NCBI RefSeq assembly: GCF_901827155.1
Contig: NZ_LR594660.1
Location: forward strand, 248,001 to 312,000
Length of the DNA stretch: 64,000 bases
Origin: Variovorax sp. PBL-H6
Lineage (GTDB): Bacteria; Pseudomonadota; Gammaproteobacteria; Burkholderiales; Burkholderiaceae_C
Reading direction: 5' to 3'
Below, in pieces: positions 33,277-42,048 of this stretch; position 1 is the first letter of the stretch, and each line of letters starts with the position of its first letter. The translations under genes and the position numbers were made by a program. The notes under the pieces were generated by a model. That model saw only the letters and a program-made list of their open reading frames with translations, was not told the origin of the DNA and did not search any database.

Positions 33277-33903
33277 ATGCCCGCCAAACTGCTCAAGTTC
33301 CTCCTTTGCGACCGCAACCTTTACGCAGTCGGCGCCTCGTGCGCAGTGACGGTTCTGTACCTGCTCGGCATCATTGACGCCTGGTGGTGGCTTATTGCGG
33401 CTGCGGCATACGCCGCCGTCTGGCTGCTTCCTATCGGTCCAGAGACAAAGGTTGAAAGCAAGCCCATCGACCTGTCGACCGAAGCCAGCCTCCAGTGGCT
33501 ACGGGACAACGCCATGCCGAAACTTCCCGCGTCCGCGAGAGACATCCTTAGCGACCTCATCGAGCGTGCACACGACCTCATGCCTCGCCTGAAGGAGATG
33601 GAGGGCGCGGGCCTGGTGCAGGCGACCAACCGTGCAGAGCTTAAGCAGACCGTCAAAATCTTCTTGCCACAGGCGGTCGAGGCTTATCTTCGCCTGCCGC
33701 CGCTCTACGCCCGCACCGCCCGTGTTGCAGACGGCCAAACGGCGGAGGACCTGCTGCTCGGCCAGTTGCGCACCTTGCAGGCGCACGTCGAGACGCTGCA
33801 GGCGGGCATCCTGTCCGCCGAGGTGGACACCCTCCTGGCGCAAAGCCGTTTTCTCAACCAACGACTCGCCCAGCCCGTGAGCGTCCTGGAATCTGCGAAA
33901 TGA
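33277..33903 (+). CDS. XpaC-like membrane protein (TelA partner)
   Basis: 208 aa. Two close TM segments (about 15-33 and 36-52) are followed by a helical, coiled-coil cytosolic domain. This layout and the TelA context match the XpaC family, named from a Bacillus gene for 5-bromo-4-chloroindolyl phosphate hydrolysis, whose biochemical role is unproven. XpaC and TelA are frequent neighbours. Start ATG 33277. Its stop overlaps the ASCH gene by four bases. Confidence 0.7.
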   Translation: MPAKLLKFLLCDRNLYAVGASCAVTVLYLLGIIDAWWWLIAAAAYAAVWLLPIGPETKVESKPIDLSTEASLQWLRDNAMPKLPASARDILSDLIERAHDLMPRLKEMEGAGLVQATNRAELKQTVKIFLPQAVEAYLRLPPLYARTARVADGQTAEDLLLGQLRTLQAHVETLQAGILSAEVDTLLAQSRFLNQRLAQPVSVLESAK

Positions 33904-34292
33904 AGGCCCTGAGCATCCAGCAGCCCTGGGCTTGGCTCATCGTGCATGGGCACAAGCCGGTCGAGAACCGCACCTGGCGCACCAAGCACCGCGGCGCCTT
34001 CCTCGTACATGCCGGCAAGAAGTTCGACCGCGTAGGCTACGACTGGGTTCGCGAGACGTTCCCTGAGATAGCGATGCCGGCGCCCGGGGAGTTCGAGCTC
34101 GGGGGCATCGTGGGCCAGGCATCGGTGGTCGACTGCGTGGAGCCGGGTAGCAGAGCGAACGGGGCGTACAGCTCGAAGTGGTATTTCAACGAGTTCGGCT
34201 TCGTCCTCGATGAGGCCGTCCCTCTCCCGTTCGTTGCGCTCAAGGGAAATCTCAACTTTTTCAACGTCGAGTCTGTGCCATTGGCGGCCTGA
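33900..34292 (+). CDS. ASCH-domain protein
   Basis: 130 aa, one ASCH domain. 'MKALSIQQPWAWLIVHGHKPVENRTWRT' is the conserved start and 'GAFLVHAGKKFD' follows. ASCH domains are PUA-like and bind RNA or modified nucleotides; some members are N4-acetylcytidine amidohydrolases or cut RNA. Coupled to the XpaC-like gene by ATGA overlap, so it is the last gene of the operon. What an RNA-type domain does in an envelope operon is unclear. Confidence 0.85.
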   Translation: MKALSIQQPWAWLIVHGHKPVENRTWRTKHRGAFLVHAGKKFDRVGYDWVRETFPEIAMPAPGEFELGGIVGQASVVDCVEPGSRANGAYSSKWYFNEFGFVLDEAVPLPFVALKGNLNFFNVESVPLAA

Positions 34293-34313
34293 GGCGCCGG
34301 CGTGGCCTCGTTG

Positions 34314-34333
34314 GCTACACAGCCCAGGACAAC
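34314..34333 (+). promoter_or_regulatory. Shared-motif promoter
   Basis: GCTACAC at 34314-34320, five bases, AGGACAAC at 34326-34333: a consensus example, 25 bases before ATG 34358. Confidence 0.65.
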
Positions 34334-34357
34334 AACGAGGCGTCGCCTCCTATCGAC

Positions 34358-34708
34358 ATGACAGATACCATGAATCCGGCCAACCCGGCCGCCCCTGCGA
34401 TGGACGAGCCAGCTCCGGCCGTTCCTCGCGCACGTTACAACGAACTGCTGAAAGTCATCGACTGGCTGCTTTCCGTCGGCGCTGTCGCCCGGAATGCTGG
34501 CACCGAGAGCGCGTGGGAGGATGCCTTCTCTCTCGTCTTCAGCTCCAACGGAAGTCTTCGCATCGCGGACCTGCGGGCGAAGCTTGGCCTGTCGTTCGAC
34601 TACTACGACCTCGATGCGTCGTACCAAGAGGATGTCGAGGCGTACCTGAGCGCCCTTGAGTCGCTCAAGGCCCGCCTCGCAGCATTCGCTCCCGCGTTCT
34701 CAGCGTAG
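34358..34708 (+). CDS. Unknown protein, 116 aa
   Basis: Pro/Ala-rich first 25 residues, then an acidic mixed fold with 'LGLSFDYYDLDASYQEDVEAYL'. Soluble. ATG 34358 or 34370. No family recognised. Single-gene unit with promoter and terminator. Confidence 0.6.
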   Translation: MTDTMNPANPAAPAMDEPAPAVPRARYNELLKVIDWLLSVGAVARNAGTESAWEDAFSLVFSSNGSLRIADLRAKLGLSFDYYDLDASYQEDVEAYLSALESLKARLAAFAPAFSA

Positions 34709-34726
34709 GCGGACTGCCGCTCTTCG

Positions 34727-34758
34727 AGCCCCGCACGCCCTTCGGCTGCGGGGCTTTT
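34727..34758 (+). terminator. Rho-independent terminator
   Basis: AGCCCCGC/GCGGGGCT stem followed by TTTTC. Confidence 0.88.
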
Positions 34759-34798
34759 CATTTGGAACGGCCAGGAGCAGAGGGCTTCCTGCGCGTTC

Positions 34799-34820
34799 CC
34801 TATACGAAAGAGGACTATCG
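34799..34820 (+). promoter_or_regulatory. Shared-motif promoter
   Basis: CCTATACG ending at 34806, then AGGACTATC from 34811; 16 bases from the box to ATG 34836. Confidence 0.5.
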
Positions 34821-34835
34821 ACACAAGGAAATCTC

Positions 34836-35090
34836 ATGAAACTCGCAAAGTTGCTGCTGCTCGCAGCGCCGTTCGTTCTGAGCGCGTGCACCATTACTCC
34901 CGTGGTCTACGAGCCAGCCTTCGAGCCGGCGGAACCCCAGGTGTTCACTCCCTATGGCTACCGTGAGCCCGTTCCAGTCGTGTTCGTTGAGCGCCGTCCT
35001 GACGTTCACTACCTGCAACCGCCTCGACAGCGGGTTCCGCGTGATGGCACGGTGCATTTCTACGGCCCGGAACGCCTTCGCGGTCGCTGA
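34836..35090 (+). CDS. Small lipoprotein, 84 aa
   Basis: ATG 34836 with AAGGAAA upstream. Signal KLAKLLLLAAPFVLSAC gives lipid attachment at Cys18 (LSAC). The mature part is Pro/Val/Tyr-rich with repeated 'EPxxEPAEPQ' and Arg-rich end, probably extended. No family recognised. Ends eight bases before a terminator. Confidence 0.75.
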   Translation: MKLAKLLLLAAPFVLSACTITPVVYEPAFEPAEPQVFTPYGYREPVPVVFVERRPDVHYLQPPRQRVPRDGTVHFYGPERLRGR

Positions 35091-35097
35091 CCATTCC

Positions 35098-35124
35098 AAC
35101 TCCAGCTTCGTGCTGGAGTTTTTC
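35098..35124 (+). terminator. Rho-independent terminator
   Basis: AACTCCAGC/GCTGGAGTT stem followed by TTT. Confidence 0.88.
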
Positions 35125-35162
35125 TGTGCGGCAGTTGCATTCAATACGTTTTAGGCCAAGAG

Positions 35163-35183
35163 CTAAACCGCTTGTGCTATAAT
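35163..35183 (+). promoter_or_regulatory. Promoter of the candidate structured RNA
   Basis: CTAAACCGC (35163-35171) and perfect TATAAT (35178-35183), 15 bases apart start to start, as in the shared motif. It is one of only two perfect TATAAT boxes in this layout; the other drives the trpS leader. Confidence 0.65.
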
Positions 35184-35188
35184 GCCAG

Positions 35189-35430
35189 TCACTGCTTCCA
35201 GCAGATTGCGCCTTTCCTAAAGGGTGCAGCCTCGTGGGTGCCGCTCGGGATAGCAGCCCGAGCAGACGACGTGCGCTGGCAGACATGGAATCGGCGAAGC
35301 TTAGGCTTTCAGGACCGCCCATAGTCGCGGGGAAACACAGGCCCCGCACCAGTCGGATACTGCCCGACCGCCCACGACCAATTCGGACCGTTATCCGGTC
35401 CAACGAGGTCCCCGATGAGTCGGGCTTTTG
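35189..35430 (+). ncRNA. Candidate structured non-coding RNA, about 240 nt
   Basis: Between the promoter and a terminator-like CCCGA-TGAG-TCGGG-CTTTT (35411-35429) there are at least five more hairpins. They are TGCGCC...GGGTGCA (35207-35228), GCTCGGG/CCCGAGC (35243-35263), GCGGGG/CCCCGC (35327-35347), GTCGG/CCGAC (35352-35368) and GGACC/GGTCC (35385-35401). The only plus-strand frame inside (65 codons) lacks a ribosome site and is Arg/Pro-rich as non-coding GC sequence often is. I compared it by memory with RNase P, 6S, tmRNA and SRP RNA and saw no match. Confidence 0.6.
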
Positions 35431-35611
35431 AGACTCCTCCTCCCCAGCAAGGGAGATGCGGAGCTGCTGCGTGAGCAGAGAAACGCTAGGTCCGACGTTG
35501 GCCGAATCGATGGGAGCTTCGGCCTCCATTGCGAGACGTGACTGCCGTGAGAGCGCGGCGATAATCCATGAAGCGTCGCGCAGCCCGCCGGCGCACCCAC
35601 GGCAGACCAGC

Positions 35612-35992
35612 ATGGCAGACCTCGACGCAGCCCTCCGTAACCTCGGATTCGAACGCGCTACCGGCGACGCCACCCGGGCCCGGCTCTTGCTGGCGATTCA
35701 ACGCTTCGCAGCCGATGTCGAGGACCCCGACCTCAAGGCGGGCGCCTCCGCCCTCGCACCTGTCGCCAATCCCTTCGTGCCGCCAAAAGCCTGGCTGCGC
35801 GGCTTTGTCCTGGGTTTCGAGGATACGGCCGACGACGAACGCGGGACCGACCCAGACGGCGGCGACATGCAGGGCCACATGCTGTGGCAGATGTCGTCTG
35901 ACGAATGGCGACGTGCCCGAGTTGCCGACCTCGAGGCTCAGGGCCGTGAAGATGGCGAAGCAGAGGCCGCGGCACACAACAATCTGACCTAG
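35612..35992 (+). CDS. Unknown protein, 126 aa
   Basis: ATG 35612 starts where the composition becomes protein-like ('MADLDAALRNLGFERATGDATRARLLLAIQRF'). Acidic and helical, without TM or signal. Upstream ribosome site is poor. It follows the structured RNA by about 180 bases and could be its downstream gene. No family recognised. 35993-36278 holds no gene but carries the Wadjet promoter region (TTTTAGGCC and CCTAAATT boxes near 36211-36246). Confidence 0.55.
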   Translation: MADLDAALRNLGFERATGDATRARLLLAIQRFAADVEDPDLKAGASALAPVANPFVPPKAWLRGFVLGFEDTADDERGTDPDGGDMQGHMLWQMSSDEWRRARVADLEAQGREDGEAEAAAHNNLT

Positions 35993-36278
35993 CGGCGCGC
36001 GGCCGCGCCCGGCTCCGACCCTATGCAAGCAACCCTTTCAGCCACGTTCGCACAATCAACCGTCGGCATGGGTTCGGCCAAGTTCTGGTGCGTGCTCAGG
36101 CGAGCGCAAGGTCGCAGACTACGAGCTCCAGCGGATTTGCTACGAGAGGGACCAGTTGCTGAGGTAGCCCGACCCCGGCTTGGCGCACAAGTGCACATGC
36201 TTTAGAGTCACCCCTACGTTTTAGGCCGCGCAGGGCGGTTCCTAAATTTCCGACAGAATTCTGAATTGAGGTCAAGCA

Positions 36279-37694
36279 ATGTTTTTTGAGGCGGAGAGGC
36301 AGCGGTTCTTCAGGCCCGTCAACAGCTCCCGACGGGAGTTGGTCGTGGCTTGCCTCCGGACACTGTATGAACGCCTTCACGGCCCGCAGGCGGACTACGC
36401 CCACAACATGACCCGTGATTCCCTGCGGGAGTTGCTACTGCCTGTCGTGCGGGAGCACCAGAGCCAAGTTTCCGACGACGCGCCTCCTGACGACTTCAAT
36501 GCGCCTGAGGCCGAAGACCCCTCGCAGCTGACAGCCCTTGTTGTCCGCTCACTGTTGGCAGATGGCTGGCTCGAGAGTTTTGCGGACAGGCAAGGCCTGG
36601 TCACCGCGTTTCGGTTCTCCCGCCCCGGGAAGCTGTTTGCGCATGCTTTCGCATCCTTAGACCGGCCCAGCCGTAGCCGACAGCGCAACATGCGCAGCTG
36701 CCGAAATGCTCTTGAGTCCGCACTCGCTCGCGGGGATGCCTACGACCTGGTCGACGCCTATGAATATGCGGAAAAGGTCATTGAAGACCTCAACGAGGGC
36801 ATCGACTACTTCCAGGAACTGCTGCGGCACGTGATGCAGACGGCCACCGCAAGCCAGCAGTGGGAGGAGTTCGTCGAGTTCCTGCGTCGGTTTCAGCGCG
36901 ATTTCGCAAAGCAGCTCACGGCGGACAACGTCACACTCAACCGGCAGGCCATTCGCCAGAACATCGAGAAGCTCCGGCATGTTCCGGAGGCCCGGTTCGA
37001 GCGGATGAACGCGCACCTGAACGACATGGCCCACTGGCTCGTTAAGGACCATTCGGGTGCCTCAGCGTACGACTGGGTGCTCACGCGGATTGAGGACATC
37101 GTGGACGCGGCGTGCGACTCCAAGCAGCCAGGCTTTCTGAAGGCGATGGAAACCTACCTCAAGCGGGTAAACGGCCTGGCTCTGCAGTCGATGATGCTGC
37201 GCTCGGGCCAGACCCGCCACGCTTACCTCGCAGCCATTCAGCGCATTGCGGAATCAACAGAAGCCGGTCAGGATGAGCTACTCGAACGCATCGGCCAGCA
37301 AATCGCTGGCGCGGAGGTTCGACTGCTTGACCCTGCCAGCTTCAAGCTCCGCACGGCCACACAGCGCCGGAAGGCGGTGACGGTCACTCTCCGCCCGCGA
37401 CCTACCTGGGAGTCCAGGCGCGATGCGGCGGTTCGCCGGGCCGAATCAGAGGTGTTTTCCGTGTCGAATGTCGACCTTGCCGCACGGCTGCGTGCGGACC
37501 TGCGGCTGTTCCGGCATCCCATCCGACTTTCCGCCCTACCCGCGTCCACGGCGCGCGAGGTCATCAGCATCATGCAAACGGTCGAGGCTGCGCGAAGCGC
37601 GGCGGACAAGGACCTTGTTGCTCGCAAGCTTCCCTACCGCCTCGAAAACGAGTTCTACAGCGGCAACGACTACGAAATCTCCTTCAAAGAATGA
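36279..37694 (+). CDS. jetA: Wadjet JetA / MksF-like kleisin subunit
   Basis: 471 aa, first gene of a four-gene operon with 4-base overlaps throughout. JetA is the kleisin that bridges the SMC heads. The protein is helical with an N-terminal 'FFEAERQRFFRPVNSSRRELVVACLRTLYERLHG' winged-helix-like region, a central coiled coil (about 140-330) and a C-terminal 'RHPIRLSALPAS...YSGNDYEISF' end. Identification rests on size, gene order and the unmistakable JetC and JetD; which Wadjet type it is cannot be settled by eye. ATG 36279 with GAGG upstream. Confidence 0.85.
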   Translation: MFFEAERQRFFRPVNSSRRELVVACLRTLYERLHGPQADYAHNMTRDSLRELLLPVVREHQSQVSDDAPPDDFNAPEAEDPSQLTALVVRSLLADGWLESFADRQGLVTAFRFSRPGKLFAHAFASLDRPSRSRQRNMRSCRNALESALARGDAYDLVDAYEYAEKVIEDLNEGIDYFQELLRHVMQTATASQQWEEFVEFLRRFQRDFAKQLTADNVTLNRQAIRQNIEKLRHVPEARFERMNAHLNDMAHWLVKDHSGASAYDWVLTRIEDIVDAACDSKQPGFLKAMETYLKRVNGLALQSMMLRSGQTRHAYLAAIQRIAESTEAGQDELLERIGQQIAGAEVRLLDPASFKLRTATQRRKAVTVTLRPRPTWESRRDAAVRRAESEVFSVSNVDLAARLRADLRLFRHPIRLSALPASTAREVISIMQTVEAARSAADKDLVARKLPYRLENEFYSGNDYEISFKE

Positions 37695-38365
37695 ACCTAT
37701 CTTCCCTTATCCGCGAGCAACTGGCTGAGGCCAACCTGCGTCCTGAGCGCTTCCGCGAAATCATCGCCCGACTGCTCTCCTACGGCGTCCTCCTGCGCGA
37801 CGAAGACCGAACAGAGCAGCTGCTCTACGACGACGTCCGACGTATCGAATCGCTGGTAACGGAGTATTTCGAGGTCGCGGGCCTGATGCTTCACCACGAC
37901 GCGACTAACCAGTACTTTCGACTCTACGCGCCCGGCGCGCTGGTCGACGGCGTACCGCCCGACACGCACCCTCCCGTGCCGTCGTTGCGAGCTCGGGTAT
38001 CGGCCGACTTCGTGGCTGCAGCCTTGGCGCTGCGGTTCATCTACCAGAACAAGTTCAATAGCGGCGACATCCAGCCGCAGGGCGAGGTGTTGGTCGGCTT
38101 CGAGGAGGTCGCGGCGACCCTGCAGACCCAGCTCAAGCGACCGTTGCCGGCGGGCATGGGCGAGAAGATGGCATTGCTCGCAGAGCTGCGCCGCCACCGC
38201 CTGGTACGGGTGGCCCCGAACTTTTCTATTGCGGACGAGGACGCGCTCATCGCCATTCGGCCGACGATTTTGGGCATCGTCAGCAATGACGCGCTGGCTG
38301 CAGCAATGGATTCCGACGGTGTGATTCAGGTCGAAGCCTCGGCCCAAGAGGAGGTCGAAGAATGA
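37691..38365 (+). CDS. jetB: Wadjet JetB / MksE-like (KITE) subunit
   Basis: 224 aa. Winged-helix protein of the DUF4194-like type: 'FREIIARLLSYGVLLRDEDRTEQLLYDDVRRIESLVTEYFEVAGLMLHHDATNQYFRLY' matches the JetB pattern of two small helical domains. It binds the kleisin and completes the SMC complex that recognises small circular DNA. ATGA overlaps on both sides. Confidence 0.87.
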   Translation: MNLSSLIREQLAEANLRPERFREIIARLLSYGVLLRDEDRTEQLLYDDVRRIESLVTEYFEVAGLMLHHDATNQYFRLYAPGALVDGVPPDTHPPVPSLRARVSADFVAAALALRFIYQNKFNSGDIQPQGEVLVGFEEVAATLQTQLKRPLPAGMGEKMALLAELRRHRLVRVAPNFSIADEDALIAIRPTILGIVSNDALAAAMDSDGVIQVEASAQEEVEE

Positions 38366-41300
38366 AGCTCGATTGCATGGTCCTGGCCAACTGGGGGCAG
38401 ATGTACCCTGGAAGCTACGAATTCGGAGAGAAGACCCTTCTGACCGGCGAGAGCGGGTCAGGCAAGTCCACGATGCTGGACGCCATCCAAACGGTGATGA
38501 CGGCAGCTTATCCGGGCGTCTACAGCTACAACCCGGGCCAGGACGAGGTGACCCAGGGGCAACGCCGCGGGGGGAAGACCAAGCGCACGCTAGAGTCGTT
38601 CATCGTGGGCGCGGACCGAAACAGCTTCTCCCGGGTCGATGGCGCGCACGGTTATGTCGCCGCGGTATTCAGGCCCGACGTGAACGAAGATTCCGCGAAG
38701 ACCTTCACTGCCATCGTGGGCGTTTCTGCGCGTGTCGACGGGACCGGTGACCGACGTGACGCAAAGCTGGAGCGGCTGGAACTCATCATTGTGGACGACG
38801 CCGCCCTCGCGCTCGACGACTTTATGGTCGACGCCGAACGCGGTGAGTACGTCGCGGTGGAGGACATCGTGCGCCGGCTCAAGGCGCGCTACCCAAGGGT
38901 CAACTCCTTCGAGGCCCACAAAAGGGACTACATGTGCGCGCTCTACGGGCGGTTTCGGGGACGCGGGTCCGCCCCGTGGGATGAAGCCCAGAATGCCGCA
39001 AAGGCCTGGTGCCAGTCCATCGCATACCGCCCCATCGGCTCGGTCAACGACCTTGTGCGCGACGACATCCTGGAGTTCAACGCGAAGAACCTCCAAGAGA
39101 GCATCTCGCGAATCAGCGAGCTGATGCAGCAGGTGACGAACCTGAAGCGGGAGGGCAAGCGCCTCGAAGACGCGGTTCAACAGCTTGATGTACTGACGGC
39201 TGTGACTTCGAAGGCGACCGCCGCCTACGAAGAACTAGTACTGCATGAACTGCTACAGGCGCGGCTGCACCAGCGCAACGACAATGAGCGAATCGAGAAG
39301 GAACTGGGGCGCAAGGCAGAAGCCAACGCACGCGCGACGCGCTACGAGGACCTCGAGCGTGAACGCAAAAAGGAGCGTGAGCAGCTCGACGAACGCCGCA
39401 TTGCGCTCAGCGCACAGCTCTCCGGCATTCGGGCATACAGCGACAAGATGAAGCTTGAAGCTGACCTGGGGCGGCTGACCGAGTCGGCAAGCGCGACTCT
39501 TTCTGCCCTAGGGGCCTCCGTCACGGCTGCGGCGCGGTTGGACAACGTGGCGCGGCACCTCCTGGGGAAACCAATTCCTGACCAATTCCCACAGTTACGC
39601 ACCGCCGTGGAAGCCGTGGCCCGCTCCTTGGGGGCGACGTCACTTGACCGGCTCACCGGCCTTCGGGATGTCCTGGTCGAGGCGTCGAGCGAGCGACCGC
39701 TGAATCCGAGCCGCCTCGAACAGCTCGCGGAGGGGTTTCGGAACTCCAACGATGGCTTGAGCGAGGTGTACCACCGCTTGGTTGGCACTGAACAGAGCGT
39801 GGCCATGGCACTGGCGGCGGAGGAGCGTAGCCTCGAGTCGCGCAGGGACAGCGTCGAGGCCACGATTCGGGAACTCGATGCGACCAAACAGCGCCTTTCG
39901 ACAGGCGGCGGCGACTACCCTCGAGAGACGGTTCCAGCTCTCGAATTGATTCGGACACGGCTGCCGGGCGCCGAAGTTCAGGTCCTTTGTGACCTGGTGG
40001 AGCCGCTTTCCCTCGAGTGGCAGCCAGCCATCGAAGGCTACATGGACGGAGCGCGGTTCAACCTCATAGTGCGGCAGGAGTTCGAGGCGCAAGCCATCGA
40101 GCTGCTGCAGGGTGTGCGGTCCCGCTGCCGGGTCATCCAGGGCGCACATTGCCTCAAGAGCGCCAATGCGGCACGTGTGCCGGCAGACTCCATCATCCAC
40201 GAGCTGCACACCGACAACCCCATTGCCAAGGCGTACTTGATTGACCAGTTCGGCGCCGTGGTCAAGGTCCGGTCGACCGAGGAGCTCCGATTCACTTCGC
40301 GCGGGGTGACCCGGGACGGAAAAGGGAGTGGCTCGCGGACGATGTTCACCTCTGGGAGCAAGAGCCTGGTGTTCGGTAAGGCCGCGCGGGAGGCCGCGTT
40401 GGCAGAGTACGGGCAGAAGCTCGATGCAGCCGCTCAACAGGCCCGGGAGCTGGAGGCGTTGAACGAAGGCCTCAAGGAGGTCCGTCGCAGCCTCAACGGC
40501 CTCAAGGAGCCCGCCTTTAACGCCGCTCCGCTGGGGGCGTTGGCTGCGGATATCGAGCACGTACAGCGCTCCCTCTCACAATTGGACCTCTCCGAGGCGT
40601 CCGAGCTTGCGGACGAACTAAAGCAGTTGAAGGGGGAGCTAGCCGAGCTGGACACCTCCATTCAGGCCGCCCAAAGAGCCGTGGTCTTGGCCGACCAGGA
40701 AGTCGAGGCGGCAGAGGAAATCATCAAGACCGTCCGCGGCCGCTACGACTCACGGCTGCGAGACGTCCAGTTGCAGACCAGCAGACTGGCCAGGCTTTGT
40801 GAGCTCAACGTGCAGCGCACCTACCCGTTGATGGCACAGAGGGTGGACGTGATGCTCGAGGACAGGCGTCTCGACGTCGCTGAAGTCCAGCAACTGCTCA
40901 CCACGAGTCTACTGGTGCTTCCTGACCAACTGTTGGGGGATGTCCGAGGTCTGCTGGCGGACTACAACGCAACGGCACGGCAGGAGGAGCGATTCGAAGC
41001 GATTCCCATGCTTTTCGAGCCGGCAAGCTTCGAACCCTACTATTCGGCCCTGCTGAAGCTCGGCGCCGCGGCCGGCGAGCTGCATCAGTCGATGAAGAGC
41101 GTTGGGCTCTACAACAACCGGGAAGAAATCGAAGGGGCTGAGCGGTCGTTCCACGACGTGTTCACCAAGCAGTTCTGCGTTGAAATCAAGACCAAGGTCG
41201 ACGATGGCATCCGGACGCTGCGCCAGCTCAACATCGAGCTGGAAAACCTCAAGTTCGGCGGTGAAAAATTTAGCATCGACTGGACGCGATGGGTGCCGGA

Positions 41301-42048
41301 GTATGAGGAGTACTACAGCTTCTTCAAGGCAGTCGCCGAGCTTTCTGAATCCGGGGATGGCGAGGATTCGGTGGACCTGTTCGGAAAGTCCGAACTCTCC
41401 GAAAAACATCTTCTGGTGAGAGACCGCCTACGTGCGCTCTTGCTTGACCAGGACCAGGACCGGGCGAGCCGGGAGCTCATGCGCATCGCCGATTATCGGA
41501 ACTATCGTCAGTACGAAATCTGGAGCCATTCGTCCGACGGGAGCCGCATCGGGCTCTCGACCTGGGGCACGGGCTCTGGTGGCCAACTTGAAACGCCGGC
41601 GTACATCGTGCGTGCGGCGGTGGTGACCAACCGACTCAAGGTGTTCGAAAAAGGCCCGAGCCTCAAGCTCCTGGTCAACGACGAATCATTTTCCAAGATG
41701 GACGAGCAACGCGCCCGAGCGGTTCTGCGATTCTTAAGCGACGGGCTGCGGCTCCAGGTCGTGAGCTCCATGCCAACACGCAATGCCGGGCCCTTGCGGG
41801 ATGAATTCAACCGGGAGTACAGCGTTTCTCGGGCGAAGGTCGAAGCGAACGGTGAACTCGACTTCGTGACCGACCACGACGAGCGCATCCTCAAGACCGA
41901 CCGCATGCGCGCGCTCTGGGAAGCGCAGCGTGCACAGGCCCGTGAGCAGGCGGCGCTCGACTTCGAAGCTGCCGAGCCACGGCCGCAAACCGGCTCGACG
42001 GCGAGCGAAAAGTCCCCTGACACGTTGGCGCCGGAGGTTGCCGCGTGA
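38362..42048 (+). CDS. jetC: Wadjet JetC SMC-like ATPase
   Basis: 1228 aa. Walker A is G29-ESGSGKST-37. Long coiled-coil arms run about 230-430 and 680-860 around a hinge region. The C-terminal head has an ABC-signature-like 'WGTGSGGQLETPAY' (about 1070) and a Walker B 'LKLLVNDESFSKMDEQRAR' (about 1100-1120). JetC uses ATP to extrude or measure DNA loops. The C-terminal 50 residues are an acidic low-complexity tail. All ATPase motifs are present, so the motor should be intact. Confidence 0.95.
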   Translation: MKLDCMVLANWGQMYPGSYEFGEKTLLTGESGSGKSTMLDAIQTVMTAAYPGVYSYNPGQDEVTQGQRRGGKTKRTLESFIVGADRNSFSRVDGAHGYVAAVFRPDVNEDSAKTFTAIVGVSARVDGTGDRRDAKLERLELIIVDDAALALDDFMVDAERGEYVAVEDIVRRLKARYPRVNSFEAHKRDYMCALYGRFRGRGSAPWDEAQNAAKAWCQSIAYRPIGSVNDLVRDDILEFNAKNLQESISRISELMQQVTNLKREGKRLEDAVQQLDVLTAVTSKATAAYEELVLHELLQARLHQRNDNERIEKELGRKAEANARATRYEDLERERKKEREQLDERRIALSAQLSGIRAYSDKMKLEADLGRLTESASATLSALGASVTAAARLDNVARHLLGKPIPDQFPQLRTAVEAVARSLGATSLDRLTGLRDVLVEASSERPLNPSRLEQLAEGFRNSNDGLSEVYHRLVGTEQSVAMALAAEERSLESRRDSVEATIRELDATKQRLSTGGGDYPRETVPALELIRTRLPGAEVQVLCDLVEPLSLEWQPAIEGYMDGARFNLIVRQEFEAQAIELLQGVRSRCRVIQGAHCLKSANAARVPADSIIHELHTDNPIAKAYLIDQFGAVVKVRSTEELRFTSRGVTRDGKGSGSRTMFTSGSKSLVFGKAAREAALAEYGQKLDAAAQQARELEALNEGLKEVRRSLNGLKEPAFNAAPLGALAADIEHVQRSLSQLDLSEASELADELKQLKGELAELDTSIQAAQRAVVLADQEVEAAEEIIKTVRGRYDSRLRDVQLQTSRLARLCELNVQRTYPLMAQRVDVMLEDRRLDVAEVQQLLTTSLLVLPDQLLGDVRGLLADYNATARQEERFEAIPMLFEPASFEPYYSALLKLGAAAGELHQSMKSVGLYNNREEIEGAERSFHDVFTKQFCVEIKTKVDDGIRTLRQLNIELENLKFGGEKFSIDWTRWVPEYEEYYSFFKAVAELSESGDGEDSVDLFGKSELSEKHLLVRDRLRALLLDQDQDRASRELMRIADYRNYRQYEIWSHSSDGSRIGLSTWGTGSGGQLETPAYIVRAAVVTNRLKVFEKGPSLKLLVNDESFSKMDEQRARAVLRFLSDGLRLQVVSSMPTRNAGPLRDEFNREYSVSRAKVEANGELDFVTDHDERILKTDRMRALWEAQRAQAREQAALDFEAAEPRPQTGSTASEKSPDTLAPEVAA

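Noticed and set aside
35405..35435. Hammerhead-like GATGAG core in the structured RNA
   Set aside because: The core reads CCGATGA instead of CTGATGA and no GAAA segment follows; the simple terminator explains it better.
35630..35660. Another GGATTCGAAC T-loop-like word
   Set aside because: It lies inside the 35612 coding frame and has no stem partners.
39640..40560. 306-codon minus-strand frame inside jetC
   Set aside because: Antisense to a well-supported coding region and of low-complexity composition.
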